Shown: in pieces, positions 36,699 through 49,513 of the stretch
Position numbering within the stretch: position 1 is the first letter of the stretch
Layout of the letters: each line of letters begins with the position of its first letter
Assembly (NCBI GenBank): GCA_950106755.1
Contig: OX467090.1
Location: forward strand, 15,561,489 to 15,625,488
DNA: 64,000 nt
Direction of reading: 5' to 3'
DNA from: Climacium dendroides
Lineage: Eukaryota > Streptophyta > Bryopsida > Hypnales > Climaciaceae
Notes under the pieces: generated by a model
Seen by the model: only the letters and a program-made list of their open reading frames with translations
Database searches by the model: none
Told to the model about the DNA's origin: nothing
Program-made: the position numbers and the translations under genes

Positions 36699-38040
36699 TT
36701 TTCCTGATAAGATAACAAAAAATAAGCGGGTTTGAATAACTTTTTGTCAATGCGCGTGAAGACATTAGGAAGTGCTCTAAAATCTTGGAAGACCCAAAAC
36801 TTAGTTATTAAGAAATATAGCGAAAGCTTCCCACTCGCTAGCCTTATTCGTTCCGAAGACAAATCCCTCCTGAAATATACCGTACATAAACGGGGCAACC
36901 GCTATGACGAAATACAGAAGGACGGGAAAGAGACGGGACCAGGAGATTGGTTACCAGTCAACATAAATATTAGGAAGACACTCCACGAACCTCAGGAATC
37001 GCCGCCTCAAAACGTAGGAGGACAAACACTCATGCGAGTCTCATTTATCGAAAATTAGACCACACTAAGAACTCTACAAATGAAAACTATCCGAGCCGAG
37101 AGCGAAACCGAAGGAAGCCAACAGACCACGGAAGCTAGCCGCATGCAAGCGCAGATACAGACAGAGCAATGAGTCAACACAGTAGAGCTATGAGCTGCAA
37201 AGTCCATCACTCTCACCTTCTCGCACAACCAATTGGATATCGCGCGCTAAAAGAAAAACTCTACACCCAGCAACGATGCATATACAACTGCACCGCGCGC
37301 GGCTACGTGTGCATAGCGACTGAACTCGCTCAACCGCCAAAATGTCAATGGGCAACGCAGCGATTCAGTCCAACACCTTCAATGCCTACTATTGCTGCGT
37401 GAGTTGAACACTCGAAGCTCGCGCCAGACCGCAACAGAGCAGGATAAATGCCTATCCGACCAAGGAATTGGACTCACGGTAACCGATGCAAATGAAGAGC
37501 AATAACGCCGACTAATAACTTAGAACGAGCGGAGTAATGCCAGTCGATCTGTCCAGCCACGAAGGACCTCGAGCAAGAGGTGGGGCAGCCAACCAGCCGA
37601 GATTACGTAAGCCTAAGATAGTAGCAGCAGGCTAGAATCGCAGCATCAAAGGAAGGCACCGAGTGCGTGGAAACGGTGCGGACAACGGCTCTCGCCACAC
37701 ACACCAAGATTCAAATTCTCGCGGCCGTCGACGTCGGGACGGAGGGAGCCCAGGCGACGAGAAGGAGGGCGAATCGACGAGACTTGAGGTGGGTGGACGA
37801 CGCGTGACGGAACGTGAGGAAAAGCGACGGTCGTCGGTAGCCATTTATTCCTTCCCAACGGTCAGGTAGACTGCGTCCCGGAAGTCCGGCGACTCTCCCG
37901 GCGCGGTTACCGATGTTCCCTTCGTGTGTTCTCCTGGAAGCTGCGGGTTCACTTCTTGTTCGCATGCCGGTATTGATAAGGTTTGCGTCCAATTTGGACA
38001 GCAATTGAAGCAAGTCAAATATTAAATTTCTCGGGTCGAC
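36699..38040 (-). promoter_or_regulatory. 5' untranslated and promoter region of the HNH/Myb gene
   Basis: The coding start is preceded by a pyrimidine-rich tract and acceptor (about 36705-36725), so at least one non-coding 5' exon lies upstream. About 37420-37990 is GC- and CpG-rich relative to the window and is the most likely site of that exon and the promoter. Open frames there (about 60-100 codons) lack domain signals. The exact transcription start and donor site could not be chosen. Confidence 0.45.
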
Positions 38041-41000
38041 AGCGAGGACGTCCAGCAGACTGTCATATGGGGAACTTTACACTTTACAGGGCCAAGTGTC
38101 CAGGGGGCTTTGCAGGGGCGAAATAACTCCAATGCGGAGGTCCTCCTCTTTACAGCCAGTTTGAGAAGGCTGCAGAAAACCTCTCATTTGGGTGTCGAGG
38201 GCATGGCCTTGTAAGCTTAACTGAAAGTGGGCGTCACAGTATTCAATCTATTGTTTCAGTCTATTGGCTCATAATGTGAGTTATTTTTAATTGATGGACT
38301 CTGAGCCTTCTAACCCACTTCTAGTCTAACCCAACTCTTTGAGATGGGCCTAATTATCATTCTAGGGGACTCAAAACTTATGCACTTTTTATTGCCACAA
38401 ACAACAAAATTGTTGGCCACATTATTCTCTCCCTTGGCCTTCAAATTTTGAATGTAAAGTTACATTCATAGTCTTTTCAATTTTACAACCTTTCATTGGT
38501 TGAAAAGTTACTCTTTACAGCTTCTCACCTCTAGTGTAAAGAGGCTCTAAGTCATTTGGAATTGGAGTGTATTGAGGGTCAATTTCCATTGCGTCCCAAA
38601 TTCCAATTCAAAGCCAAATCCCACCTTTCTTGGATTGTAGGAGGTGAATAAAGAATATTGTATTGGGGATTGGGAGGTTCATGCCATGAAGACCAAAGTT
38701 GCAACTCTGAGTCCTAAGTTTTTTCATGTATTTAAAAAAATATGAGACAATATGAGACAATAAGTATAATTAATCATTTTGGAACATTTTCACATAGAAT
38801 TAACAATAGACTAATTTCTAATTTAGATAACATCAACTCAAAAGGATGATTGATTCAACATTTACCTTGCATGCTATATGATACAAAACAATAGTTGGGA
38901 ATTAAAGCACAAGTTGGATCTCCATTGTTGTTTGACCCAACTTTTTCTCCAATTTCCACTTCTTTAAAATCAAAACCTCCAAAAAGTAATATCATGTAAG
39001 CATTTCTAAGTGCAATGGGCCTTGAAATCCTACATCTCAATTTCCAACCTTCCACCAATTTGGTTTTGAAAATTCAATGAGACTTAGGACTTTAGACATG
39101 GTGAGAAGAGACACTAAGAGTGTATTCAATCGTGGTCCCATGCCATAGCCTACAAGGATAAGGTCAGTGATTCAAGAACTATGTACCCCTATTAGAGAGT
39201 TGATTCTATGCTATCTATCAATTTATTTTTATTTTTATAAAGGAAGTTATAAGAGATTAGAACGTTAGTAGTTATGAAGTTTTAATTTGTAGAATTGATG
39301 TATAATTATATAAAGTGTGTATGATGCATGTGAAGAAGTTGTTGAAATGAATTATTGTTAGTATAAGACAAATTTGCATGTGAGGCGTTAATGGAATATT
39401 GTAAAAGTTCAAAGTGTTGTTGAATAATATCAAATATATACCAATAGGATTGTAGAGGGGGAAGTGAAAAAATATTGTAATTTAAGTAGTATTTGTAAGA
39501 TTGTGTGATGTTAAATTAGAGAGTGATTAGAGAGTGAGGGATGAAGAAAATTTAGAGTGTCATGTAGTGTGGGTTATCAAGTGTCATTATATGGGCATGT
39601 AACAAGTTCGGCAGGTATAGCAAATTCAATTATTTAGTTTGTAAGGACAATAAAGGTGATGTAAGACAAAGATAGAATGCATAGTAGATGGTGACTAGAA
39701 TAGATACTTTAAATGTGGAAGATGATATTCTCATTGATTGAATTAAAAATGAAAAGTAGAAAAGCATGTTTAGAAGGGATAGTTTCGTGTAAGATTTTTC
39801 AATGTATCCAAGATCAATGAACTTCTTTGCATGCTTATAAGATTTGTTGAAGGTTTGTAGAGCCTTTTATGTATGTACAAGTGTGAAAAGTTGTGAACTT
39901 TTGGAGGGCATTAGTTGATATATTTATGCAACTTTAATGATTTGTGAAGTTATATGAGGCCAATTGATTGTGATGGTGTTTGGTGGTGTCAAGATCCAAA
40001 GATGTGGTGTAGATAATAAAGTTCGATGGTTTTGAGACTACTCAAGCTAATGCTCATGCAATAACACAAATTTTATAATGTGCTTTGTAAAATAAAAGAT
40101 GTAGTTCATGTATGAAAAAAATATCATATGTGGTATATTGATATTCTCCAGGATATCTGGAATAGCTAAAAGAAGTTGGTCATTTACAAGTTTTTTTAGT
40201 GAAGAGAATAGCCATAATTGCTCATATATTTGAGTATTTATTAGCAATAGATAAAAATGAGATTGCAAAAAGTCTCAATATATCAAATATGGCCTTTTGT
40301 GTAAAATAAAATTAAAAAATATGGTTGTTATAGAGTTGTACCAATGTATTTCTTTTGGCAATCTATTGCGAAATAATGACCGTCCCACGACCATCCTAAG
40401 ACCTTTGCGATAAAAATATAGGGATTATAGTAAACTAAGAGACACAATATCAAAATATAGTTTAAAATAGTAGAAGATGATATTGTTATCTTACTAACCA
40501 TTGCCACACAAGCAACATGGTTGGAGACCAAAAATCTATAGTAACCAACAACAATCAAGAAAAAGGCTTGGATGACACTTGAGAAAGGAATATTATTATT
40601 TGACATGTCACTTATCCTTTCTCAAGTACACTAGCGGGATGTATCTAAATGAAAACAAGTATGGAATAGAGTCATACTAGTTGGATTGGCCCACTAAGCT
40701 TAATTGAAAACTCCCATGGCTTTTTTCAATTTAAAGCTTGTAATTTAGTTATTGAATGACTAATGTGCATATGCCTGATGTCACACTAGTACACCTACTA
40801 TTTATAATCACTTAATATTTACCCTACTTCTTCGGATTAAGCGTAAGTTAGCGTAATTTTTTTTTAACACGTGGAAAATCCATTGGAAAGTAGAAAGAAG
40901 TGTAGTAGCCAAACCCAGAGGTTGGACAAAGAGAGAAATTAGTGCAAAACTTTGCCTGCTTTAGGTTCCACAAGGCAAACAAGATTGGAAGATTGTTGAC

Positions 41001-41794
41001 AGTCCTAAGAACTGGCTTACATATGGAGTTAGGAGCTAGTGAACCTCAAAATTTGTTTAATTTACTCCAGATTTCATAAGGCAAACAAGACCAAAAGACT
41101 GTTGCTAGTCCTAAGAACCAACTTATATATGGAGTTGGAGGCCAGTGGACCTCAACATTGATAAGGTAGAAGCACCTAAATGTAACACTTATTCAAGATT
41201 TGCAAAATCTTGAGAGTAGGAACAAAGTAAAATGATGTGCACTTGTTAGGATATGGTTTAGGAAACCAACAAAATTGGTTTCATATTTTTTTGAGCTTAT
41301 ATAAATATATTATAAATTTGTAAAAATAAGTGTATAGATGCACCTATAGACTACCACAAAAGTGGACATGGAAACACCCCAAAGTGATAGACCTTAAGCT
41401 TATATTATAGTCATTTTATTGGCCAGTGCAAAATCCAGCCCCATTACTATGACACGTTCATGGAAATTCACTTGTCAACATTGGATCCACATGCATTTTA
41501 GTTTAGAGCTTATTCTAGGTGTCTCTAAACAACTCCTATTACATCTAGGTGCACATACCTTAAGTGGGATTGGTACTCCAAAAGAACTAGTCCCCCATTC
41601 CACCAATCATTGGTGAAGTTCATTGGCCCCTGATTCCACATGTAAACTAGCTCTGAGACACTAAGGTAGATAAAATATCCCATTGTTGTTTCTTTTGTCG
41701 TTGCACACATTTAGATTAATTAAAATCACAATACTTCTATTAATTGAATGGCAAATACAAAAAGAATTCACATATGTTATGATCAACCATTTTT
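38041..41794. other. AT-rich intergenic DNA with a tandem duplication
   Basis: No gene is recognised. At 40973-41050 and 41079-41157 a segment of about 78 bp is duplicated with divergence. Landmarks are AGGCAAACAAGA, AGTCCTAAGAAC and ATATGGAGTT. The rest is AT-rich with short open frames only. Confidence 0.5.
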
Positions 41795-43167
41795 AACCCC
41801 TAAAGTTCCTTTACTCATTACAAGAAATATGAACCCTGGAAGGGGCCGTGAGTGCTGTGAACGCAGGGAACTTTGGCCGAAAAAAAAATTAAATTAAAAT
41901 TTTAAAAATTAAAAAAAATCCAGCCAATTGCTAGGCCGGAATAGCACAAAACAGTTCAACTGAACAGTTCAGAAAATGTTAAAAAAAGAATTTAAAAATA
42001 TGTAAAATTTCAGATTTTGAAATCTGATGTGGCATGAGTGCCACCACGTCAGATTGCAATTATTACAATTTTTTTGAAAAAAAATTTAATTTTTTTGAAA
42101 ACATTTTTTAATTATATAAAATATTTTTTAATATTTTAATATTTTATATTATTATTTCAATTGTGCACACTATTCATCATTTAATTCAATCACTATTGAT
42201 TTCAATTGAGGGGAACCTTACGGGTTTGCACTATGAAGGAGCCCCTTGCAGGGCTCATATTTTTTCTAATGATGTTTTCACCAAAAAAGCTTCAAAAGTG
42301 TTATTTCTAGTACAAGTACCAAGTTTTTGAAAAAAAGACTTTTTTTGACACATATAACCGTAATATCAGAGTTGAGAACATGTGGTAAAAATTTCAGAAA
42401 CTTCCACCGCATGGATTGCAAGATATAAGCATAATTCATTGAAATCATTTTTTTAGCCTTGCAAATAAATAGGGCAGTTGCACTTCATAAGATCACTTTC
42501 CTATGAAAAAATGTCCAAAATGGTGGTTACTCTTTGGATTCTTTTTCCTAAACAAGTTGGTCACATACTTGAAAAATTTCAAATCATTTGGAATTGTACA
42601 ACATATAGGAAAAAAATAGTTAGTAGACAACAGTAGAGAATGATTCAAAATATTAAATTGTTAAGGATTTAATTATGGAGTTGAAAAATTCCAATCCCAA
42701 TGGTTGAAATATTTTTATAAACAATCTACATCCTATGATTTTATTTTTTTCAAAAATATTGAAGATTGTGTAAGATAAAAGACTTCAAAGCTTATTTTAG
42801 AATAGAGGATCCATAATTTGCTTGCAAACAAAAATTGCTCATAAATTTTATCTCATTGATCAAAATGAAATGATTCAAAGCTTTCCAAATATATATAACT
42901 CTAGAAAACCAATTTCAAATTTTTATTTTCAAAAGAAGTGATTTTTTCTGATCTGCCCATATTGCCCTATTAGTGAAAAAAGTAACATATTTGGCCATAA
43001 CTTTTATTCATATTTTCAAATGTTATGAAACTGGTGCATTTGAAAGATATTCCTTACTCCACATTCCATTAAAATTTCAACCTAAAATATGTAAATCTCT
43101 AGCCACATGTACTTGCCCAAAATTTCTATACAACCAAAAAATGCATGATGGTCCTTTAGGGGTTAAT
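41795..43167. mobile_element. AT-rich element with TTAACCCCTAAAG termini
   Basis: The left end TTAACCCCTAAAG and right end CTTTAGGGGTTAA bracket 1.37 kb of AT-rich DNA that shares internal phrases with the element at 23370 and with DNA near 55.8 and 60.2 kb. No open frame. Target duplication unresolved. It contains the smaller element at 41816. Confidence 0.5.
41816..42271. mobile_element. Nested MITE with CATTA termini
   Basis: The left end (CATTACAAGAAATATGAACC then CTGGAAGGGGC) and the reverse complement of the right end (CATTAGAAAAAATATGAGCC then CTGCAAGGGGC) form terminal inverted repeats of about 31 bp. The flanking triplets ACT and ATG match at only two of three positions, so a CACTA-like class (CATTA for CACTA) is plausible but not proven. 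Confidence 0.6.
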
Positions 43168-46100
43168 CCATTACAAAATTATTCCAACCAACACTCATTT
43201 AGGCCGGACACTATCCTCCACTAAGTGTCCATTGGCTCTCTCCCTCAATGGACACTTGACCAAGCCTACCTCATACACCCCAAGCAAGCCGACTTTGCTT
43301 TGTTCTAGCCAAGAACGCCCAACCCCATCAATTGAGGATGCAACCATGGATCTTGCCCACAATGTTTATATGGATTTGGTGCAATGTTGTGCGAGAGAAG
43401 AGAGAGTAGAATTAGCTTTTCATTCCCCACACAACAAAAAGCTCTATACAAAAACTCTTTGAGCTATGTAGCTTGTTATAAAAGAAGCTTTGCCTCTCGA
43501 CACTCAAACCTTTGTTCCACCCGACTAAATGCACTTCAATGATTGTAGATTCCAAAGTCTTAATGATATAGAATGGATCATAATCCCTTGACTTCAACAC
43601 AATTGTTGATATTTCTATAACAATTGTTGATATCATCACTAAAGAATCTCTACAAGTACGTTTCCATATCCCTTTGATCCTTGCAAGTATACTTCCGTAT
43701 TTAATCACACCTACAAGTATGCTTTTATATCCCTTTAGCCCTTTGACACCAAGCAAAGATTCATAAGGTAACATCCATCATGCAAAACTACATATAGTTG
43801 GGCTCTTTCCACTAAGCCCAAACCAAAGTGGCATGGATTTAGTGTTGTTAGACGAAAGATCCAAGGGGCATCAATGTGATTGATGTGCAAGATGCTCTAA
43901 CAACACTAATGAAAAAATGGATCCTCAAAGCTTGTGAGTTAGGCTACTCTAACTTCCAATTTCTCCTTAAAAATCACCTTAGTCACTTCAACCATATAAA
44001 AAGGCCTCAGTTTTGAATTCTTTACAATTTTTCACTTTCAAACTCACAAAGGCTCTACAATTTGGTATTGGATAGGGACCTCCTTAAGAAAGTTTTAGTG
44101 ACTCAAAATCAACTTGGTTCACCCCATTTTTTTAGAAAAAATTACCATTGACCTCTTTTGGTGGTTCCCTTTCCTCCCACTCATTGGAAGAAGAGAATTG
44201 ATGACACAATGGACACCTATTGTTTGATGTGCTTGAGATGGTCGAAAATAACAATGCTTCATAAATTTTAGAAGTGGCTTTTCACCCAACATGCATGGCA
44301 ATAGGGGATTCATATCATAAATGCTAACCTTTACTAATGGATAGAGATGCCCAAGGTCTATGACAAACACTTCTATAGAGGCAAGGTATTTTCTCAATTG
44401 ACACTCTCTATAAATTCAATCCAATCAAAACTACCGTTCTCTAGTTGTTGTAGATTCAAAGGAACAATGTGGTTCTCAACAACCAAATGTGGACCCTAGA
44501 GCATTTGATGAACCTCATATGGAGAAGCTTCACCGATTGTGTGAGGATGGAGTGGACAAATGTCTTCAACAAGGTTCATTGGTCTCTATTGTACAGTGCA
44601 AGGTTCATTGGGTCTTGTTGTATAGTGCAAGGTGCTAAAGACCTTTGAAAAGCGTAGGCATAGGCATGACTTCTAAGCCAACATGGAATTGGTCATCCTT
44701 GATGGGTGGTGTCTAGTTCTAGTGTTGGCTTTATATTCTAGACTCCATGATTTCCTTTCCTAATATGAAGTTGGGGCATTGCTTCTTCTGACGGCCTCTC
44801 TTTATGTTGCATTTCTAAGTTGCTTGTCTCTCCTATTCTTTAGCTGTGTCAATTTTTGTGATTTGTTTGTTGTATTGTTTGTTTTTGCCATATTCTTTGT
44901 ACTTGTTGACTTTGTACTTTATCCTTTATAATTGTTAAAAAAGAAAAAGGAACACCCATTTAAAATAGAGTGACTTTGGTAAATTAATGATGAAATTCAA
45001 TGTTCCTCACCTGATTGCTTAATTACTGTGAATCCCATTTCAGTTGACAACTGGTGATAGTGTTGAATATGTTACTATTGACATTTCATGTGACTGGTTG
45101 GAATTTAGTGTTCCAGTTCGTAATTCGTAAACACTAAATACCATTGTTACTGTCCTGGCGTGCACTGCTACCGGTAAATCTGTGTCGTGGAGAGTGGAGA
45201 GGCTCTACTCCTGTAGTCTATGTGCGATGCCCCTGGTGAGTCTGTGGGTGTGGATAACTTAGGCCAGGGCAATCCTGGGTTTCCCAGGACTCGAGAGCTC
45301 TTCCCTTACTTCCAGTGAGGCACCTGAAGTAATGACGCCACTTCGACTGAATTGAATCATGTCATGACTCATGAGCTGTTTGCATTGAATTCCATAAATG
45401 CACCATAGTGCTTTGAAATTATCAAATGAGAAAATCATGTCGAGAATATTTGCCGCAAATCTTTCCTCTAGGGGCTCAGTAACTTAATGAAAATTCAATA
45501 TTGCTGTGTGCAAATTGGTTTTGCATGGGTGAAGGGGTGAACTTGCCGCGGCCTCCCTCCCTCCCCTCCTAACTCCTAAGCAGCACTTGTATTATTGCTG
45601 TAGAAGCAATGATTGTAATCAAGTATGATTGATAATGGAGAGAGGCTGCTTTGACTTGAGCTCATGTCGTATTACCAACTCACCCAGCATGCCATGAAGC
45701 AAGTCAATCACACTCACTGCTTGATGGCACGCAGGCGCTGCAGGCTTGAGGCAGGCTAGAGGCAGGCTTGAGACAGGCTAGAGGGGCACTGATTTGGGGA
45801 CTGAGCAGAGAATCCGCTCTAATATTTTATTTGAGGAGAAAGAGAAAGAGGCAGCAGGCCCTGAGCCCCTGACTGACTGACTGACTGACTGATATAAGCT
45901 CACGTACACCACACTGGGAAGAAGTTAGACAGTGATGAAACCCAAATAAGTGTAGTTCTAACTTAACGCAGGTCTACAGTAATACACAATACCGGTATAA
46001 GCTTACTACTGGTGCTCCTGACATTGGTTCAAAAATAAGATTGGAATGATAGACAAAATCCAAACATGACTGAGCTACAGTGTATGGTATGTAGGGAAGA

Positions 46101-46791
46101 CTTTAATATTAACTAGTATTATAATAGTGTGCAGCGTCCCTGTGCCATTGCCACAGTAAAAATAAAAAGTGGAAGTAATTTTCTGATTTGTGGGTTCCAA
46201 AAAAAGCTTCAAAATTCAATATTTTTTACACCATAAAACAAAGTATGTGCTTTCCAACGGTGCCAAGCAGCATTCAGAGAAGTGGTTAAAATATGTTGCT
46301 TTGCTACCAAATAATTGGATGAGCTAAATTCATATGGTAGAAAAGCATGAAAAAATGTAGTTTTTTTGCACGTTTCCCCATCCAACGAATAGGCAAGTTG
46401 TTGTGCATTCAATTTCTTGTTAGCATTCATCCACTATAGATAAATTTTGTTGATTGCAATGGTGCGCCATGGGTCGTCCATCTTTCGCACATGCAGCTAC
46501 ATCTAGGCCATCCACATCGCAGGTGAATGCCGGCACTCCCCTGCATCCCTTCCATCATCTCCCCCAAGATAACTCAACGTCTTCTCTCCTGCATCATAGA
46601 GATTAGAATAGAGTTGGTGGAAATTGTGCTTAGAAGTGCAATTAGTGTATTAAGTAGCATTAATGCATTGTGGTGCTGGACTATTGGCTTACCAAGCAGT
46701 TGGGTGTTGTAAGGGAACCTAGGACTTGGGAGTGCTGGCCTGTTGGGTGTTTTGTGACTTCTGTTCCGTGATTTTGTTCTATGACTTTGTT
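43168..46791. other. Intergenic DNA without recognised genes
   Basis: Only short open frames without domain signals. Contains a 37-bp direct repeat near 44570-44630 (AAGGTTCATTGG), short AGGCAGGCT/AGAGG repeats near 45750-45785 and a GACT microsatellite at 45871-45892. The 45.0-46.0 kb part is more GC-balanced than the rest but shows no gene structure I could support. Confidence 0.45.
45871..45892. repeat. GACT tetranucleotide microsatellite
   Basis: Five to six tandem copies of GACT. Simple repeat in intergenic DNA. Confidence 0.9.
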
Positions 46792-47348
46792 CTCGGGGGG
46801 TATACTTAGTTCTACTACAACAAACCATGTGCAAACAAGTGATTTCTAATAAACTATAATTTGAACTTCAAATTTTGAGCATTGTTTACTAATGACCATA
46901 GGATTCTACTTCCAAAATCTCAAATTCAAATAAAATATGGAATGATTTCTAGAAGAGGTAAAAAATGCACTAAAATAGTATGTTTTTTTAACTCAAATAT
47001 TTTTAGAAAACACATTTAAATGACCATTGCATCAATATTCAACTCAAAATGAGCTTTCAATATAGAGTTATTTTTAAGAATTTTTAATTCATTTTTAGAC
47101 AATTATTTCTTATATAATATAGAGGTGTGAAAGTTCTTTTCAGTTCTACAATGTGTCTTTTTACTTCAAAAATGTGTAACTAATTATTATTAATAAATAA
47201 AAATATCAATAATTCAAAACATAAACTTTAAAAGTAGGAAAATCTATTCATATTTTTTTCATTTAATTTTATTTAAAATTCAAAAAGTAAATAGGGGTCC
47301 AAAGTTTTGTATGTGGTTTTTAATGGACACTCTAAGTGACCCTCTCGA
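46792..47348. mobile_element. MITE family M, copy C (9-bp target duplication)
   Basis: The 557-bp element runs from CTCGGGGGGTATACTTAG to the partly inverse CTAAGTGACCCTCTCGA. An exact 9-bp direct repeat GACTTTGTT flanks it (46783-46791 and 47349-47357). A 9-bp duplication is the usual Mutator signature and is the main basis for classing the family. It is in inverted orientation relative to copy D at 58535, which has the same length. Confidence 0.82.
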
Positions 47349-49513
47349 GACTTTGTTTTGTGACTTTCATTGCACAATGCACAGTGGCATTGTTGGATTT
47401 GGTGTTGTTGTAATGGCGGCAACTCATGACAACCTCAAAATTTCATTGCATTCAATTTCTCTTGTTCCTTGTTATGCTTGTTTTGAAACTTTATTCCCTT
47501 GAGTGACAATGTGACAAATTGGCATATTTGACAAATTTGATTTTTGAAAATTGTTACACTTTTAACTTCATTGCTATTGTGAAATTTGTGAGATTTTAGG
47601 GTCTCTTTGCATTCAACCCGCGATGGAATGTGGGTTGCAATTCAATGAGCAACGGCAAGCGTTTTCAATTTTAAATGCCGGTGCGGACTACGGAGTTGTG
47701 GATTGCATCACTACGGTTTAGGGAGGTGGTGAACTAATCATTTGGTGAATATTGTCTTCTTAAAGCATGCCCAAACCTTGGATTTGTTGCCAATTGCATC
47801 AATAATTGTACTCTGAGCTTTTAATCTACGATCTTGCTTACTTGCTTTGTTTGCACTCTAGTTTTGCATATTTTGTTGTTGCTTTTTGTGGCTTGTGTTG
47901 GAGAATTGGAGTGCATTAGATTGCAAGACTGCAAGGTTTTTAGATGTCACGTTTGATGGCACCTTGCTTGAAATTACCTGACAACTTCTGTGTGTGCACC
48001 TTCTAGTCTAGCCAAAACAACCATGATGTGGGCATATTTGGGGTCAACATTGATGCACCCGACGCAGTGGAGATAACCCATGTCTTGGAGACAATGCTAT
48101 CTGATTCAAGTTTGTGAGAAATGCACCGCGATTGTCTGTCTAAAGCCACTGTAACTTCACCTGAGCCTATGACTCAGAAGAGGAGGAAGAAATCCAATGC
48201 TACAACTCGTGGTTCAGGTGTGCCACATAAATACCAGAAGACAGCATCGACAACAATCATGAGGAGATGGTAGGAGGCTTAGGTGTGTTGATATACATGG
48301 GCCGAAGGCAAATTTGACACCAGCAAAGACCTCACTAGAGTTGTTTGCCAATGTCGCTCGGCAATCTCTGGTAGGAAAAAAGTAATGGTACCAAAAGGTG
48401 ATAACTTAGAGAAACACGAAGGTAAGAGGGTTTGCAAGGAGGATGGTGTCCCCTTTTCTCACTTGAGAAAGGGATTGATTGCAAGCACTTGAAGTTTTGT
48501 AAGCTCTAGGCAGGCCGGAAACTAGCCGGGATTGTCGTGGACCAAGTGAGCACCGGTTTGGATGATGAAATGAAGCATAAGGGGGTACAATTCTCAACAC
48601 TATTTCAAGCTCTATGTCATGGTCGTCCCATGTGTAATTATGAGAGAGAACAACATTTATTTTGCCATCTGAAGGTAAAGAATCTTTTAAGGAAACATTG
48701 GTCTGAGTCAACAAGGTGGGAGATGAGTAAACATCTCTACGGTTGTGTCTTATTAGCCATGAAGTTAGTAGTGCAAAGCGCTAAAATTATTTCAATTAGT
48801 GTTGATGAGATCACCACCATTGATAACACATCTTGGTTGGGAGTCCATGTTTATGCCATGGACTTTTGGGAAAGAGTCTTCCATTTGCTCCACCTATCCT
48901 GCGTTTCCAATAGTGGAACAACAGACTACTTGTTGACTCAAACCAATGTTTCCGATAGTGGAACGGCAAACCATTGTCAACTTAGACCATGCATTAAAGA
49001 ATATAAATTTTGATAGGAGAGGTGGGCCTAACTCAGGAAGACATAGCCTCCAAAGTTGTATGCTTCGGCGTTGATGGTGTCAATACCTTTCAGGTCCCTA
49101 AAACAGGTGTGACGACCCAAATCCGTAAGAAATGGGCACCTTTTGAGTTCAGTGCTTCATTTGTAAGTCATAGGATAAACCTAGTGGTCGAAACTCTCTC
49201 AAACTATCCGCTAATCTCTCGTTTGGAGGGGCTTTTTTAGTCCGTTTACTCCTACTTTTGCCATAGTCATAAACGCCATATTGAGTTCTAGAAGCTCATG
49301 GTTCTTATGGAAACTAAAGGAAACAAGATGCTCCAAAATGTTGATACGCATTGGATTTCTATGTGAAGTCTGGCACAGAGAATCATGAGTGAGTACAAAT
49401 CTTTGCTTGTAAAAATGGAGGTTAATATGGAAGGAGCCGCTAGTCAAAAAGGCAATTGTCCTATTGTTGCTAACTTTGAGTTGCTTGCCGATGTGGAAGT
49501 TTTGCTCTCACTA

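Noticed and set aside
37632..38013. GC-rich short open frames near the start of the HNH/Myb gene
   Set aside because: No domain signal. The region is better explained as promoter and 5' untranslated exon.
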